Positions 1 through 10,760 of a DNA stretch of 64,000 nt are shown in pieces. Source of the stretch: Hemileia vastatrix (Eukaryota; Basidiomycota; Pucciniomycetes; Pucciniales; Zaghouaniaceae); contig JASXTE010000008.1 in NCBI GenBank assembly GCA_030280995.1, positions 22,557,693-22,621,692 of the forward strand, in the 5' to 3' direction. How positions within the stretch are numbered: position 1 is the stretch's first letter; each line of letters begins with the position of its first letter. A program made the translations under genes and the position numbers. The notes under the pieces are model-generated. The model saw nothing but the letters and a program-made list of their open reading frames with translations, was not told where the DNA came from and searched no databases.

Positions 1-2412
1 TAATGTATTAGTGGAAACAACTGAACCAGCAGCTCCTGTGTCCAATACTATATTAACATTTTCACCAGAAATGATAGCTGGAACCGTGATAGGTGTCATT
101 CTAAAGTTATCAGCTTGTATATCCTTAATGATTTCAGCATCCTCAAAATTCATTAAAGATTCATTTGAGTCCATATTTAATATTGGATTTTCAAAGATGG
201 ACAAATCATCTTCCAACATACAGACTTCATTTTCATCACTATATGAGATATTGCTGTCATAATCACTTGATTCTTTACTTTTTTCAGTTTCAGTTTCAGA
301 TTCACGTTGATTTTCAACAATATTTATGTTTTTCTCACATTTGTGACCTTTGACCCAAGGTTTGTTACACTTATAACAAGTATTTGTTTCATACTTTTTA
401 GGTACTACAGGTGCAGTAGGTTTTTTCTGCTTCTCCTGAAGTGTTTTTGAATTCTGAGTTTTTACAGGTTCAACATTTTGCTTATAAGTGGAATACCTTG
501 ATTCATACTTATGGTTTAATAATATTTCATTGCAAATATTAATAAAGTCAGAATATTCAGTAACATTTAATGTTCTAGCTACAACAATGTCTCTGACAGA
601 TATAGGTAATTTGTATATTATCTTATCTTTCCATAAGTTAAAATCCATATGAGGCTCAATGGCTTTTAATATTTTGTTTAAATTCATTAAAAATACCATA
701 GGTTTGTCACCATTCAACGGATTATATCTAGTCTTCTCATACAGTCTCTGCTGAGTAAGCCTGAATTTAGAACCTCCAAATTGTTTTTCAATAAGTTGTT
801 TCCATTCAGCCCAAGAGTAGTCTCTACCCTCACTTAAGACAGCTTCAAACCATAATAAAGCAACATCCTTAAATAAAGAAATTAATTTTGATGTTATCTC
901 TTCATCTGGTAACTTATATGAGAATTTCAAGTTGTCAATTCTTTGAATAAAATGTTGCCAATCAGAGCTGGCTTCCCCATCATAAGTTGGGTACTGATCT
1001 ATCTTAGGCCAGTTCTTCTGATTGGATTTTATCTCACTAATCTTAGGTAAATTCAACAACTCATTCACTTTTGATAAATGGTCTTGTATTTCTTCCTGCA
1101 CGGATTTGTGACTTACATTTTCAGATTTGACACTACCACCAGATGGTTTTAATTGTGGTGGTACAGGGAAGGAATGAGATTCACTTTTGCCAATGAAAGG
1201 ATTATTATTATATTGATTATACTTATGATTATCCTGGTTCATTAGTAGATTGGCAGTTTCAATCTCAACTTTAGTTAATCTTTGTAGCAACTCAGAGACA
1301 CTTTGATTTGTCTGGGCAAAAGATAACTTTGTTCTTGATTCAGTTTTTAATAAGTGTGTTTCATATAATTTTTCTAACTCACAAAATTTGTTTGAAAGGT
1401 CATTATATTTATTACTCAATGAATCATATTTAAGAGTTAGAGACAAATGTTCTTTCTCTAATTCTTTATTACGTGTTGCTAATTGAGAAATGTTCAATGT
1501 TAAGGATGAAATTGTATCACTAGTGAGCTTAACTGTCTGTTCCTCACAATCAGTCATTCTATTCCACAATGCTGAAACAATTCTATGGACAGTTGGATTA
1601 TTGTTAAAATATTCCATGTCCTCCTTTTCAATTCTCTCACTCTCCTGTGAACTTCTCATCTCACTAGTAGGTGGTTGCAACTGAGGATTAACTGTATTAT
1701 CATTGTATATAGTACTGTTATTATGGACAAAAGACAAGTCAGGTGTATCTACTCTAAAACCTAAATTTCTTAAATCCTCCTCTATTTGTTGTACAGATTT
1801 AACATCAATAGAATTACCTATATTGTAATTATCAGCATTATGTCTAATCTGAGAGGGTAAGTTACTTACCAAGGGATGGTTGCCACTCCCGATTTTTGGC
1901 GCTTTTTTCCCTTGTAAGGGTGAGCTGAGGAAGTCAGATGAGGGGGTGGATCCCTGTTGCAACTGTGGCTTGTCCACTTTTGGTGAAACCAGTCCCATTT
2001 CCATTTGTCTACCAGGATTTTCTCCTGGGAGTGAGTGGACCCTCCTTGGGTAGGGGGTTGCTGATTTGATTGACTGGGCTGGCCTCCCTTTAATTCTGCC
2101 ATTGCCTGATTCATCTGCTGAAATCCTACCTTGCAATTGTTTTGCAACTGCTCTACCTCTTTGAACATGAGAGATTTTGATTCCTCTAGCTTCAGAACCT
2201 GTTTGGCCAGGTGGGAAAGTTGATCCTGAAGAGGAGGAGACGTCTTTTTGATAGTTATCTTTTTTAAGAGGGCGTCCTTTTCCTCTATACTCATGCTTTC
2301 TGGCTGGGGGTACTGTTGTCCCTCCATGGTGATGTCCTGGAAAGTTTTTATTAGCTTTAGACCTGGTATTATAAGCAGGCTGTTCACTTACACTATCCTG
2401 GGGAGCACTCAT
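1..2412 (-). CDS. Gag-protease polyprotein of Gypsy element A (5' part, runs off the window)
   Basis: I read one continuous frame on the minus strand from ATG 2412 to base 1, at least 804 codons, without a stop. The first ~180 residues are basic and low complexity. They are followed by a heptad-rich segment (about 1500-1260) and a capsid-like region (about 1020-500) with WAEWKQLIEKQFGGSK. The zinc-knuckle variant CYKCNKPWVKGHKC lies near 390-350. The retropepsin active site VLDTGAAGSVVS is close to the left edge. Known of the family: Gag packages element RNA and the aspartic protease matures the polyprotein. The LTR ends upstream at 2923, leaving a leader of about 510 bp. Element C carries the homologous gag but broken. 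The clean frame suggests a young, possibly active copy. The reverse transcriptase should lie to the left of the window. Confidence 0.85.
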   Translation of the reverse strand, partial: MSAPQDSVSEQPAYNTRSKANKNFPGHHHGGTTVPPARKHEYRGKGRPLKKDNYQKDVSSSSGSTFPPGQTGSEARGIKISHVQRGRAVAKQLQGRISADESGNGRIKGRPAQSIKSATPYPRRVHSLPGENPGRQMEMGLVSPKVDKPQLQQGSTPSSDFLSSPLQGKKAPKIGSGNHPLVSNLPSQIRHNADNYNIGNSIDVKSVQQIEEDLRNLGFRVDTPDLSFVHNNSTIYNDNTVNPQLQPPTSEMRSSQESERIEKEDMEYFNNNPTVHRIVSALWNRMTDCEEQTVKLTSDTISSLTLNISQLATRNKELEKEHLSLTLKYDSLSNKYNDLSNKFCELEKLYETHLLKTESRTKLSFAQTNQSVSELLQRLTKVEIETANLLMNQDNHKYNQYNNNPFIGKSESHSFPVPPQLKPSGGSVKSENVSHKSVQEEIQDHLSKVNELLNLPKISEIKSNQKNWPKIDQYPTYDGEASSDWQHFIQRIDNLKFSYKLPDEEITSKLISLFKDVALLWFEAVLSEGRDYSWAEWKQLIEKQFGGSKFRLTQQRLYEKTRYNPLNGDKPMVFLMNLNKILKAIEPHMDFNLWKDKIIYKLPISVRDIVVARTLNVTEYSDFINICNEILLNHKYESRYSTYKQNVEPVKTQNSKTLQEKQKKPTAPVVPKKYETNTCYKCNKPWVKGHKCEKNINIVENQRESETETEKSKESSDYDSNISYSDENEVCMLEDDLSIFENPILNMDSNESLMNFEDAEIIKDIQADNFRMTPITVPAIISGENVNIVLDTGAAGSVVSTNTL
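1866..2327 (-). CDS. Candidate overprinted ORF nested in the element A gag N-terminus
   Basis: A second open frame lies wholly inside the gag frame, one base out of phase (+1). The open stretch runs 2387-1866. The first ATG is at 2327 in the context CACCATGG, giving 153 codons to a TAA at 1866. The product is amphipathic: a K/E/L-rich, coiled-coil-like start (LAKQVLKLEESKSLMFKEV), a Q/N/P-rich middle, then WKWDWFHQKW and a basic tail. In element C the same relative frame encodes a peptide of nearly the same length with WKWEWLNTQW, broken by one stop. The gag frame across the same bases is R/K/S-rich and looks less constrained. No function is known. It could still be a chance open frame. A GTAAGT at its stop could also be a splice donor. 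Confidence 0.4.
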   Translation of the reverse strand: MEGQQYPQPESMSIEEKDALLKKITIKKTSPPLQDQLSHLAKQVLKLEESKSLMFKEVEQLQNNCKVGFQQMNQAMAELKGGQPSQSNQQPPTQGGSTHSQEKILVDKWKWDWFHQKWTSHSCNRDPPPHLTSSAHPYKGKKRQKSGVATIPW

Positions 2413-2922
2413 ATTGTTCAGAATAAAAATATTTTACGTCTACAAAAGGAAAAACTTTGTGGAATTAGTATACAAAAGATATTAGTAATTATATTACTAA
2501 TAAAAAAGCAATGGAGCTTACCCTGAATTTATATCTTTATTTATTTAAATAAAATATAAGAAAAAATCGAAAAAATCTGTTAAAAATATAATAATAAGTT
2601 TAACTAGACCTCTATAAGGGTGAATAATTAGCTTACCAAGCTTTAGCCAAATACCAATTTAATTGGGTGTTATATTGGTGTCCAAATACCAAGTGAAATT
2701 GGGTTTATATTGGGTACAGTTACTACTGTAAATATCTAATTTTTATGATAAAAAATTAGTAAAATTATTATAAGGGTTCATTTCCGCAATCAATGAGTTA
2801 TGATGACCCACTAATATGCAGCAGACCCAAATATTTGGTTAATTTTGAGTTGTACTAAGGTAAAAATCACGTCCCAAGGCTTATACTAAATAATAAGTAA
2901 AATATAAGGAAAGACCCCCAAT
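2413..2922 (-). other. Element A leader between LTR and gag
   Basis: This is untranslated sequence between the end of the LTR and the gag ATG, read on the minus strand. It starts ATTGGGGGTCTTTCC, where the primer-binding site is expected, but I could not match it to a specific tRNA. The rest is AT-rich with no convincing ORF. Confidence 0.55.
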
Positions 2923-4099
2923 TGTCAGTACAGTCTAGTATATAAGTATGATATAATAGTGTTATTTTATGGTCCTACTACTTATTAATAAATGATTTAG
3001 TGATTAAACCTCAGGGGAAGATCAATAGAATAGTTATACTCAAATTAAACTCACAATACTTGGATTTAAATGCGTGCTAGTGGTGGAAAATAGAAGAATA
3101 AAATATAGTTATAGCTTATATAAAGATAATATCAATTTATAAGGGCTTTATAATATATTTCTGAATGTTAATAATTGTAGTGTAATGTTTGTTTGAAGTG
3201 TAGTAATTGAATGATGATAATAAACCGTCAAAATCCCTTCTTACTTATACCCAAATCCACTGGAGTGCACAGACCTTCAATCCAGATGATGTCACTGCTA
3301 TCCCCGGCAATTACAGCACTGTGAGGGCCCATCACCTCCCCATGGCGTCCACTTCAAGCAGTTTCAACACCCAGACCTCCAGTAAGGACCCTCCATCACT
3401 ATTAATAATAACACAGAGTCATACCATAAATAGAAATCCCAGATAAAAGCGGATACCATAAAGAAACAGGTAAAATAAATGATCAAAAAGAGATTTAATG
3501 AAACTAAAAGCATATAAAGGAAACAAATAAAATGTCCAAGCCCCCAATAACATCCCCAAGCATCCACATTAACCCAAAAACATCTTTCCAACCCATAAAT
3601 CCGTGAATAACCATCCAAGGAAGTAATTTTAGTTGTCCAAACTGGGTGTATGCGCCTGATATAGGTGTCTATGCTTCTGTAGGCGTTGTGAATCCACTGA
3701 TTTCGTCCATATGACCTAAAATAAGCAGAAAAACAAAGGTTATAGGCTATTAAGGGGCTAAAACCCACTTATATACCTAAATATACATAATATACTGCAT
3801 ATTTCACTGAATATGAGATTTATGTATACATATAAGCTTATGTATGTCAATAATTACTTCATATCACTTAAGATAAGTATATTATGACTCCATTAACACC
3901 TTAATAAGTATTATTAGGCCATGGATAAGCTATTTAAACTATTATAAATTATATAATAGAATAATAATTATATATATATATAATAAAATAATATATATTA
4001 TTATTTTAACCTTATTTTTAAGATATAAGCTTAATCTAGTTAAGGTTATCTTATTTTAAGCATAAGAAATACTCAGTCCTAAGGATATTTAGGCTGACA
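2923..4099 (-). repeat. 5' LTR of Gypsy element A (1177 bp)
   Basis: On the minus strand it begins TGTCAGCCTAAATATCC and ends CTGACA. A colinear copy lies on the plus strand at 59297-60474 (1178 bp), which fixes both boundaries. It is adjacent to the gag leader on one side. On the other it interrupts the integrase of element B, so the target duplication (probably ATTGT at 4100-4104) should lie beyond the left edge. The LTR contains a 134-codon hydrophobic open frame (3768-3364, minus) that ends MEGPYWRSGC; the other LTR copy keeps the last 84 codons open. Confidence 0.85.
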
Positions 4100-6697
4100 A
4101 TTGTTGTGTCAAAGAATAAGTCGAGTTATTATAAGCAAATTTGGCCAATGGTAGCCATGTGGTCCAATCGTCTTGTTGGTAACTGACATACATTCGAAGG
4201 TATTGTTCAAGGATTTGGTTGACCCTTTCTGTTTGCCCATCATTTTTGAGATGATAGGCTGTGGAGAGGTTCCTCGTGATATTGAGTTGTCAACACATTT
4301 GAGTCCAGAATGTGGATACAAACAATGAGCCTCTATCTGAAATAATATCATTAGGTAAGCCGTGTTTGGAAAATACATATTCTAGAAACAATTTTGACAG
4401 ATCTTCTGCAATAGCAGTAGTAGTGGTTTTAATGAAAATAGAAATTTTTGAGAATATATCTACTATTACTAATATAGCATCAAAATTATTAGAAAGAGGA
4501 AGTTGAGAAATAAAATCCATCAATAAAGATTCCCAAGGTTTAGAGGGAATAGGAAGTGGTTGAAGCAACCCATACTTCCGGTGACGGGGAGCCTTATTCC
4601 TATTACATTTGTAACAAGCTTTTATATAGGTCTTGATTTCCCTGGTCATACCTGGCCAGAAAAATGCCCTCGCTATTAACTGGTAGGTTTTATCAACCCC
4701 AAAATGACCAGCTAATGGAGAATCATGTCGACTGTTGAAAATCCATAATTTTATCTCATTGTTGTTGGGTATGACTACTCTACCTTCAAAGACTAATAGC
4801 CCTGATTCAATACTAAATCTTTTGGCCCCTTGCTTCGAGAGTATTTTGTCTTTTAACCCTAAACAATAATCTTCCTTTGACTGAGCTTCGAGGATGTTGG
4901 ATAGTGGATTTTGAAACAATTGAATTGTCATTGAATTAAGTTGATGAGTCGTTAACATTGATTTGTTGAAGATTGATTTCACATTTGCTGGATTTTTGTC
5001 AGCAAATGCGTCCCCCCGCTGTGGGTAAACGTTGTCCTGACGTGACAAGATATCTGGGTCAATGCAGTTCTTACCTGGGCAATAGGAAATAGAAAAGGGA
5101 AATTCAGACAGAAATTCAGCCCACCTGGCTTGATGCCTGGTTAACACTTTGGAAGACATAAAGTATTTCAAAGCATTATGGTCTGCTAAAATTTGAAAAG
5201 GACTATCTAAGTTGAGAAGAAAAGAGAGCCATTTTTTAAGACAGTGAATAATAGCTAAAAGCTCTTTGTCATGAATTTCATAATTTAACTCTGCTGCAAT
5301 GAGTTTGTGTGACTCAAAAGCAACAGGATGAAACAGTTTTGTTTCAGGATTCAATTGAGAAATAACCCCTGCGATAGCATAATCCCTCACATCTGTCTTG
5401 ACTATTGTCAAAGCAGTAGGATCAAAGTGTCGAAGAATTGGAGCTGTGGTGAACGCCGTCTTCAATGCTTTGAATTCCTCTTGTGCTGTAGAAGTAAAAA
5501 CAAAAGGAATATCTTTTCTAAGAAGAGAAGTAAGATTGAAAATAGTTTTAGAGTAATCTTTAATAAATCTTCTATAGAAATTTGCAAAACCCAAAAATCC
5601 TTGGAGGGATTTAACGCATTTGGGCTCAGGCCATTCCAGGACCTTTTGAACTTTTTGTCGTCCATGACTAAACCATCAGTGGATAATGTAAAACCCAAAA
5701 AATCAATAGATTTAAGATGGAATTCGCATTTATTATGCTTGGCAACCTCGAAGTCAATTTAAAACCTGTCGACATGATGAATATGTTCATCCAGTGTATT
5801 CGAGAAAACTAAAATATCATCTAAATAGACGACAACAAATTGTTTGACAACATCTTGAAAGATGTCATTGACAAAAGTTTGAAAAGTAGATGATGCATTA
5901 CACAATCCAAAAGGCATAACTAAATATTCAAAACCACAAAATCTAGTGCGCATTGAAGTCAGTGGCTCATGGCCTTCTGCAATGCGAATAAGATTGTAAG
6001 CGCCTCTGAGATCAATTTTAGAAAAGAAATTAGCCCCATTAAAGAGGGTAAGAAGCAATGACATAGGAGGAACAGGATATGCATTCTTCTTAGTGACTGT
6101 GTTGAGCTTTCTATAGTCAACACACAACCTAAGACTACCATCCTTCTTTTTTACAAAGAGGACAGGGGAGCCGGTTGGAGATTTACTGGCTTTGATGAAA
6201 CCTTTGGCTACATTCTCTGCAATGTAGTCTAGAAGAACTTGAGATTCGTCCTTCGACAAAGAATAGACAGGACCTGCCAGAGGTACTGGACCTATTAACT
6301 CTATCTGATGGTCGTAGGGTCGATGAGGTGGTAACTTCTCGGCCTTGCAGATTGAAAAAACATCGAGGAAATCATGATAGATTTCTGGTAGAGTCAATTT
6401 AATGGCTTCAACATCGATTTGGTCGTCCTCATCATCTTCGAGAGAATCTGTTGAGGGAAGACCAGAATTGAGAGAGCATAATTCGATTACTTTGAGGCAA
6501 TTTAAATCCTCTTTGAGTGAAATCATCGAGCTAGAAGGGTTAGCCAATTGCTCATTTAAAGAAAGATCAGATGCTTGCAAGTCATCTGGCGGAGATTTGT
6601 CCTCTAGAAGGACATTTTCAGGCGGTGTGGTCTTCCAACATTGGCAGGGGCCTTTGTTGTGTGATTTGGCGCTGTTTGTGCATGTCTTAATTGACAT
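4100..6697 (-). pseudogene. Element B pol: reverse transcriptase, RNase H, integrase (frameshifted)
   Basis: The RT frame (6697-5759) has FSKIDLRGAYN and the catalytic YLDDILVFS. It hits a stop near 5759. The rest of RT is shifted and resumes at 5594 with LGFANFYRRFIKDYSK. RNase H follows, with TDVRDYAIAGV, HDKELLAI, LADHNALKYF and DPDILSR. The integrase zinc-binding region has HDSPLAGHFG and CYKCNRNK, then MDFISQL and ISDRG. The third acidic residue survives in another frame ([10 protein letters not shown], near 4240) after a shift at about 4290. The sequence ends at FAYNNSTYS, exactly at the element A insertion. Polymerase, RNase H and integrase catalytic residues are all still visible, but at least one stop and two frameshifts make it non-functional. 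Confidence 0.88.
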
Positions 6698-7310
6698 TTA
6701 TTAAGGAATTTGGTATTTTTCTGGTTTTATCCTGTGGATATTGGGTCTGCGGGTATGTGGGTACTATCATTGGATAGCCCTGATATTTCTCTATATTTTG
6801 TGTTTTGAAGACATTTTTCATATTCTGAGTTTTAAGGGGTCCTTTCCTCATTTTTCATTTATAAAAGATTGCTGTTTAATTTTGTTTTTTGTGTTTTACG
6901 GGCTAACCTTAAGTCTTAGGGTTAAGTGCTTAGTACCATTGGATAGAGCTAATTTTTCTCTATATTTCATGTCTCAATGTTGTTATAGTGAAATTCCGTG
7001 TTTTAAAGGTTTTAGTAGTTGTAGCTAATTTTTCTAAGTAGATTAGTGGTTTTTATTGGTTTTCTGGCTTCAGGGAGGCCGGGCTGCTTCAGGCGGCATC
7101 TCCGACGTCAGGTGGCCCACCCGCCTCTGTTTTAGGAGGTTGGGGAGCGCTCCAGGAGGGTTTTTTATGCAATTTGGCAGGTACAGGCGCCAGATTGGTG
7201 GGTGCGCATGGGCTCTTAGTTAGTGGTCTGTGTGTACATAGTGAATAAGACAGTTTGGGGCAACCTTAATCATCAGACAACCATCCGGAGGTGATATCAT
7301 TGTTCCTCAC
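6698..7310 (-). other. Element B spacer between protease and RT, repeated at 63502-64000
   Basis: About 600 bp without a credible ORF separates the protease region from RT. Much of it is repeated at 63502-64000, so it belongs to the family and is not a random insertion. The right part (7070-7160) is GC-richer than its surroundings. At its RT edge both copies can encode the same short peptide start (MSIKT, then NSAK and CQCWKTT), suggesting that RT begins as a separate frame here. Confidence 0.5.
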
Positions 7311-8187
7311 TCAGTTTTCACTGTTTTCTGGCCACAATTGGCTGTGTTTGTTGCAAGTGAGTTCTTCATTTAACTTAACTTTGGCAACTGTTTTCTCTGT
7401 TATAGTCTTGCAAGCTATAGCCAGTATTATTGCTGTCTCTGGTGTGGATTTGCAGCCTACATCAAGTATCTTTGCTGTCTCTGGTGTGGACTTTGTTCTA
7501 CATTTCAGTTCTTTGGTCTGGTAGTCTATCTGGGGACTACTTTCTTGGCTCATCAAGCAGTCAAGTGTGTTAAATAGGAGCTTTAGCAAAACAGGAACCA
7601 ACTTACTTTAGCAAGTAAATCTCACTCTATTTTTCTAAAGGGACAGGGGATTTTCTCTCTGGTTTTTCTCCAACTCCCTTGGTCAAGGCCTATAGCTAGT
7701 ACTATAGGATTGTCTACAGCGGGTTGTTTAATTCCCTATTGACATGCATTGAAGAATCAGAAATATACTTAGTCCGTGGGGTGATCAATCCCCGTGTCCA
7801 ATCAATTTCAGGATTCCAATGCGTTAAAAAGTCATGGCCAAGAATGGTATCGTCCATCCTTGGGGCATCCAAGACTGATAGTTCCCACTCGAAGGGGGGA
7901 AAATTTGGAAAGTTGAAAACCCATAAAACTTTCTTACTGACCCAATATTTGGGTTCCTCTGATTCGACCAAGTAAATTGGAGTTCAATCGATATCTGTAA
8001 ATGTCAGCTGTAACTTCTCGGAAAAAGATAAACTGACAAAAGAAATTGAAGCTCGAGAGTCTATAAGACAACTGAAGGGGATACCCTCCTTAAAAAGAAT
8101 GAAACTCAAGCGGTTTAAGGCAACTCCAGTCCTTAAGAAATGGAGGTTCTGTGCACTGGGAGAGATAAGATAGTTTGCTTTGCACAC
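7311..8187 (-). pseudogene. Element B retropepsin-type protease and linker (broken)
   Basis: The frame 8187-7984 contains LIDSRASISF, where the family has D-S/T-G. Gly is replaced by Arg, so the active site is damaged. The frame 7971-7714 carries the C-terminal protease signature ILGHDFLTHWNPEIDW. A third frame (7601-7311) is a linker with the unit KSTPETA repeated twice. Stops separate these pieces. In the element this protease would process the Gag-Pol polyprotein. Confidence 0.75.
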
Positions 8188-8201
8188 AAGTAAACTATCT
8201 A

Positions 8202-9389
8202 CTAGTTTTTTGGCTTCAAACTAGCACCTTCTCTTTCCTTCAACTTTACACAATCCTCCAGCTTGTGCTTACCCCCACAATAGATACATAACCCATTATC
8301 TGTTTGCCTCTTCCTCTCAGCTTCTTTAAGTTCCCCTTTAGGATCCAGTACTTTACTGGTATCGCCTGGGGTCAAGCTTTTTGGTCGAGGTTTGTCCTTT
8401 CCCTTAATAGGTTTGGATTGAGTCAAGGAGGATTGAGTTGTTTGTGGGTGTGAAGAAGGTCCTGATTTGAAATTTAAGCCTTGAGATTTGTTGGCGTATT
8501 GACAATGTTGAAGTCGTCCTTGGTAAACGCCGTCAAGTTTGAGGGTTTGATCCATTAAATCTGTTAAAGTAGTCATCTTCTGACCGTGAAGATTTAACTG
8601 AACCAGAATCCTCAAAGGAAGTCCTTTTTTGAAATGATACTTAAGGGCAGCATCATTCCAACCTACTTGAGTTTGAAGCGCTCTGAAGTTCGAGATATAT
8701 TCAGAGGCTTTCCCATTATCACTCATGCGAAGGAAATCAAGTTCAATTTCTGCGTTGTCAGTTTCATTAGGGTCACCAAACAACGTGAAGAGTTGTTCTT
8801 CGATCTTTTCCCAGTTATTAATAAGTAAGTGGGTTTCGGTTGAAGAGAGCATGAGAAGATAAGGTTTGAACCATCTTGCTGCTTTTCCGGCCAGGAATGA
8901 AGAAGCATAAACAACTTTTGATTGGTCGTTATTGAAGGTTCGAAGGTCATTATGGAACAGGAGCTTTCAGGTTTGCAAGAAGGGTCGCAATCTTTCTGGA
9001 TGTTCTCCATTGAATTTATCAGGAGATTTCATAGAAGGAGTTTTGAATTTAGATCCCTCTGAAGACGATGAATTTGAAAGGGTCTTCATGAAAAGTCTCA
9101 TGAAATCTTCCAGAGAATTGGATGGTCCAGGTTCTGAAGGTTGACCAGAAGGGTGGTTAGCAGGGGCGGATGGTGCCTCTTGCATTGTGTCCTCTCCTTC
9201 TTCATCATCACTAGAATCATCGAAATCTTGTGGGATGTCTTCTACCAATTGGACTGAATGTTGCCGTTCCCTAAGGCTGAGTAGCTCCAAGGAGTAAGTG
9301 CGGGAAACAGGCCTAGTGGCTGTTGGCCTGCCTCTGGCGCAAGCTCTAGTAGTAGCGCCTGTAGGAGGAGTGCGTTGAACAGGTGCCAT
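8202..9389 (-). pseudogene. Element B Gag (one frameshift)
   Basis: It starts MAPVQRTPPTGATTRA at 9389, followed by an acidic/Ser-rich region and FKTPSMKSPDKFNGEHPE, the start of the capsid. The frame stops at 8967 (FLQT) and continues one frame over with CKLIFHND and FLAGKAARWF. The 8852-8202 frame has LFTLFGDPNE and FRALQTQVGW. A zinc-knuckle-like CIYCGGKHKLEDC lies near the end. This is capsid/nucleocapsid of Ty3/Gypsy type. One indel near 8965 breaks it. Confidence 0.85.
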
Positions 9390-9466
9390 TTTAAGAATTT
9401 AGAGAAAAAACCTGAAAAGGGAGGTAGTAGTGCAAAGAATGAGAACTACGGAGAATTAAATTATAC

Positions 9467-10200
9467 TGTCACCGGACAACCTACGCACAAGGTCGAGGAT
9501 GTTCCTGCAAGTGAGATAAAAGGTTCAGATACTTCTTCGAAGCACAGAGGGATAGTTCGAGGAAGTGATTCGAAGATGACTCAAAGGAAGAACTACTGCT
9601 TCGAGTTATGTTCGAGAAGGATTCTAATATAATTGAACGGTAATATTAAAATTCTTAAAATCTCACAAAGGGTTGGAAACTCAACAATCAAAGGTTTAGG
9701 ATTTAGATATGATTATTGAGAAAATAAAGAAAGATACAATAATAATGATTTTCACTTAGAGTTTTATTACTATTAACTATAAATATGTTTTATAATTTAA
9801 TTCTAAGGAATGTCAAACCAAAACCCCAGCCCCTTTTATATCCTTTAATCCTCCTCGCATTGACCTCATACTCATCCACCATTCTGCACACCACAAACCA
9901 TTTAAAATATATCTGTTACACCTGGACCCTCCTCACTAACATCCGTTAACCCCTTAATCCTTCACTAACCATTCCGTCCATGCTCACTACCCCTTAATAA
10001 CCCACAGACATTTCATGAACCATTGAGAGATTGACTAATTTAGATTTAGAGTTTTAGGCTAGCGCGATTGAATAGCGAGTACACAAAGGAAAGTCACAGT
10101 TGCTATGGAGAGTTGCTTTCTGCGCTTTGAGTATGGATTTGAACCTTTAGTATTGATTTAATGAGCTATTTTTGCCCCGAGTGTCACGTGGCGCGTGACA
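9467..10200 (-). repeat. 5' LTR of element B (734 bp)
   Basis: On the plus strand it runs from TGTCACCGGACAACC to GTGGCGCGTGACA. The copy at 19911-20713 confirms both ends. Relative to that copy it lacks about 70 bp near position 10020. The 77 bp between it and the gag ATG hold the expected primer site, which I cannot assign to a tRNA. Confidence 0.85.
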
Positions 10201-10420
10201 AGAACAATCCCTCCTTGAGCGGAGCTTAGGAACCACATTGAACATCAGTTAATCTCAGGTTTGGCAAAAGGTTGAACAACATCAATTAGCATACCTTAAT
10301 ATTCAAATATTAAACTTGAATATATGTTGTGTGTATGATATAGATGCATATGCATTTGAATTTGCATGGTGGATACTTATTGCATGTTAAAAATTGATGT
10401 GAAATGCCCATCTAAAGTGT
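10201..10420 (+). repeat. Dispersed TTGAGC-rich repeat fragment
   Basis: The 10205-10330 stretch (CCTCCTTGAGCGGAGCTT, later GGTTGAACAACATCAATTAG and CATACCTTAATATT) is clearly related to 63018-63140. There it lies just inside a CACTA-like terminus. Here it directly abuts the element B LTR, which probably inserted into it. The rest shows nothing codable. Confidence 0.5.
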
Positions 10421-10431
10421 ATGCATAATGA

Positions 10432-10760
10432 CTATGAAGAATAAATATGCATAAAAAATATGCATAAAAATATGCATAAAAAATATGCACAGTGATTATG
10501 CATAAAAAATATGCATATTGAATATGCATAAAAATATGCATATTGAATATGCATTAAAAATATGCACATTGAATATGCAAAAAAAAGGTGCATATATGTA
10601 TATGAATAAAATATATTAATATGCATATAAATCTGTATAATGAATATGCATATCCATATCCATAAATATGCATAATGATTGAAAAATGCAAAAAAATGAT
10701 GCTTAACAAGTATATTTTATGCATAAATAGAAATATGCAATATGAATTCATATTGCATAC
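10432..10760. repeat. Degenerate TATGCATA-rich low-complexity repeat
   Basis: A run of near-repeats of TATGCATAAAAA, with variants TATGCACA and TATGCATATTGAA, about 12 bp per unit. It opens spurious frames on the minus strand, so no gene is called. Confidence 0.85.

Larger units (their letters stand above)
4100..10200 (-). mobile_element. Ty3/Gypsy element B, degenerate, cut by element A
   Basis: On the minus strand the order is LTR (10200-9467), gag (9389-8202), protease (8187-7714), a linker and non-coding spacer (7601-6698), reverse transcriptase, RNase H and integrase (6697-4100). The PR-RT-RH-IN order marks Ty3/Gypsy. The integrase stops mid-domain at 4100, where element A's LTR begins, so the 3' end and second LTR should be left of the window. 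There are frameshifts in gag, RT and IN and a mutated protease. It is an old, dead copy. Confidence 0.88.

Noticed and set aside
3207..3446. Plus-strand ORF in the LTR of element A
   Set aside because: The D copy of the LTR does not keep this frame open, whereas the opposite frame is open in both.
7311..7524. Plus-strand ORF 7291-7524
   Set aside because: It is antisense to the element B linker, which shows a better protein pattern with the KSTPETA duplication.
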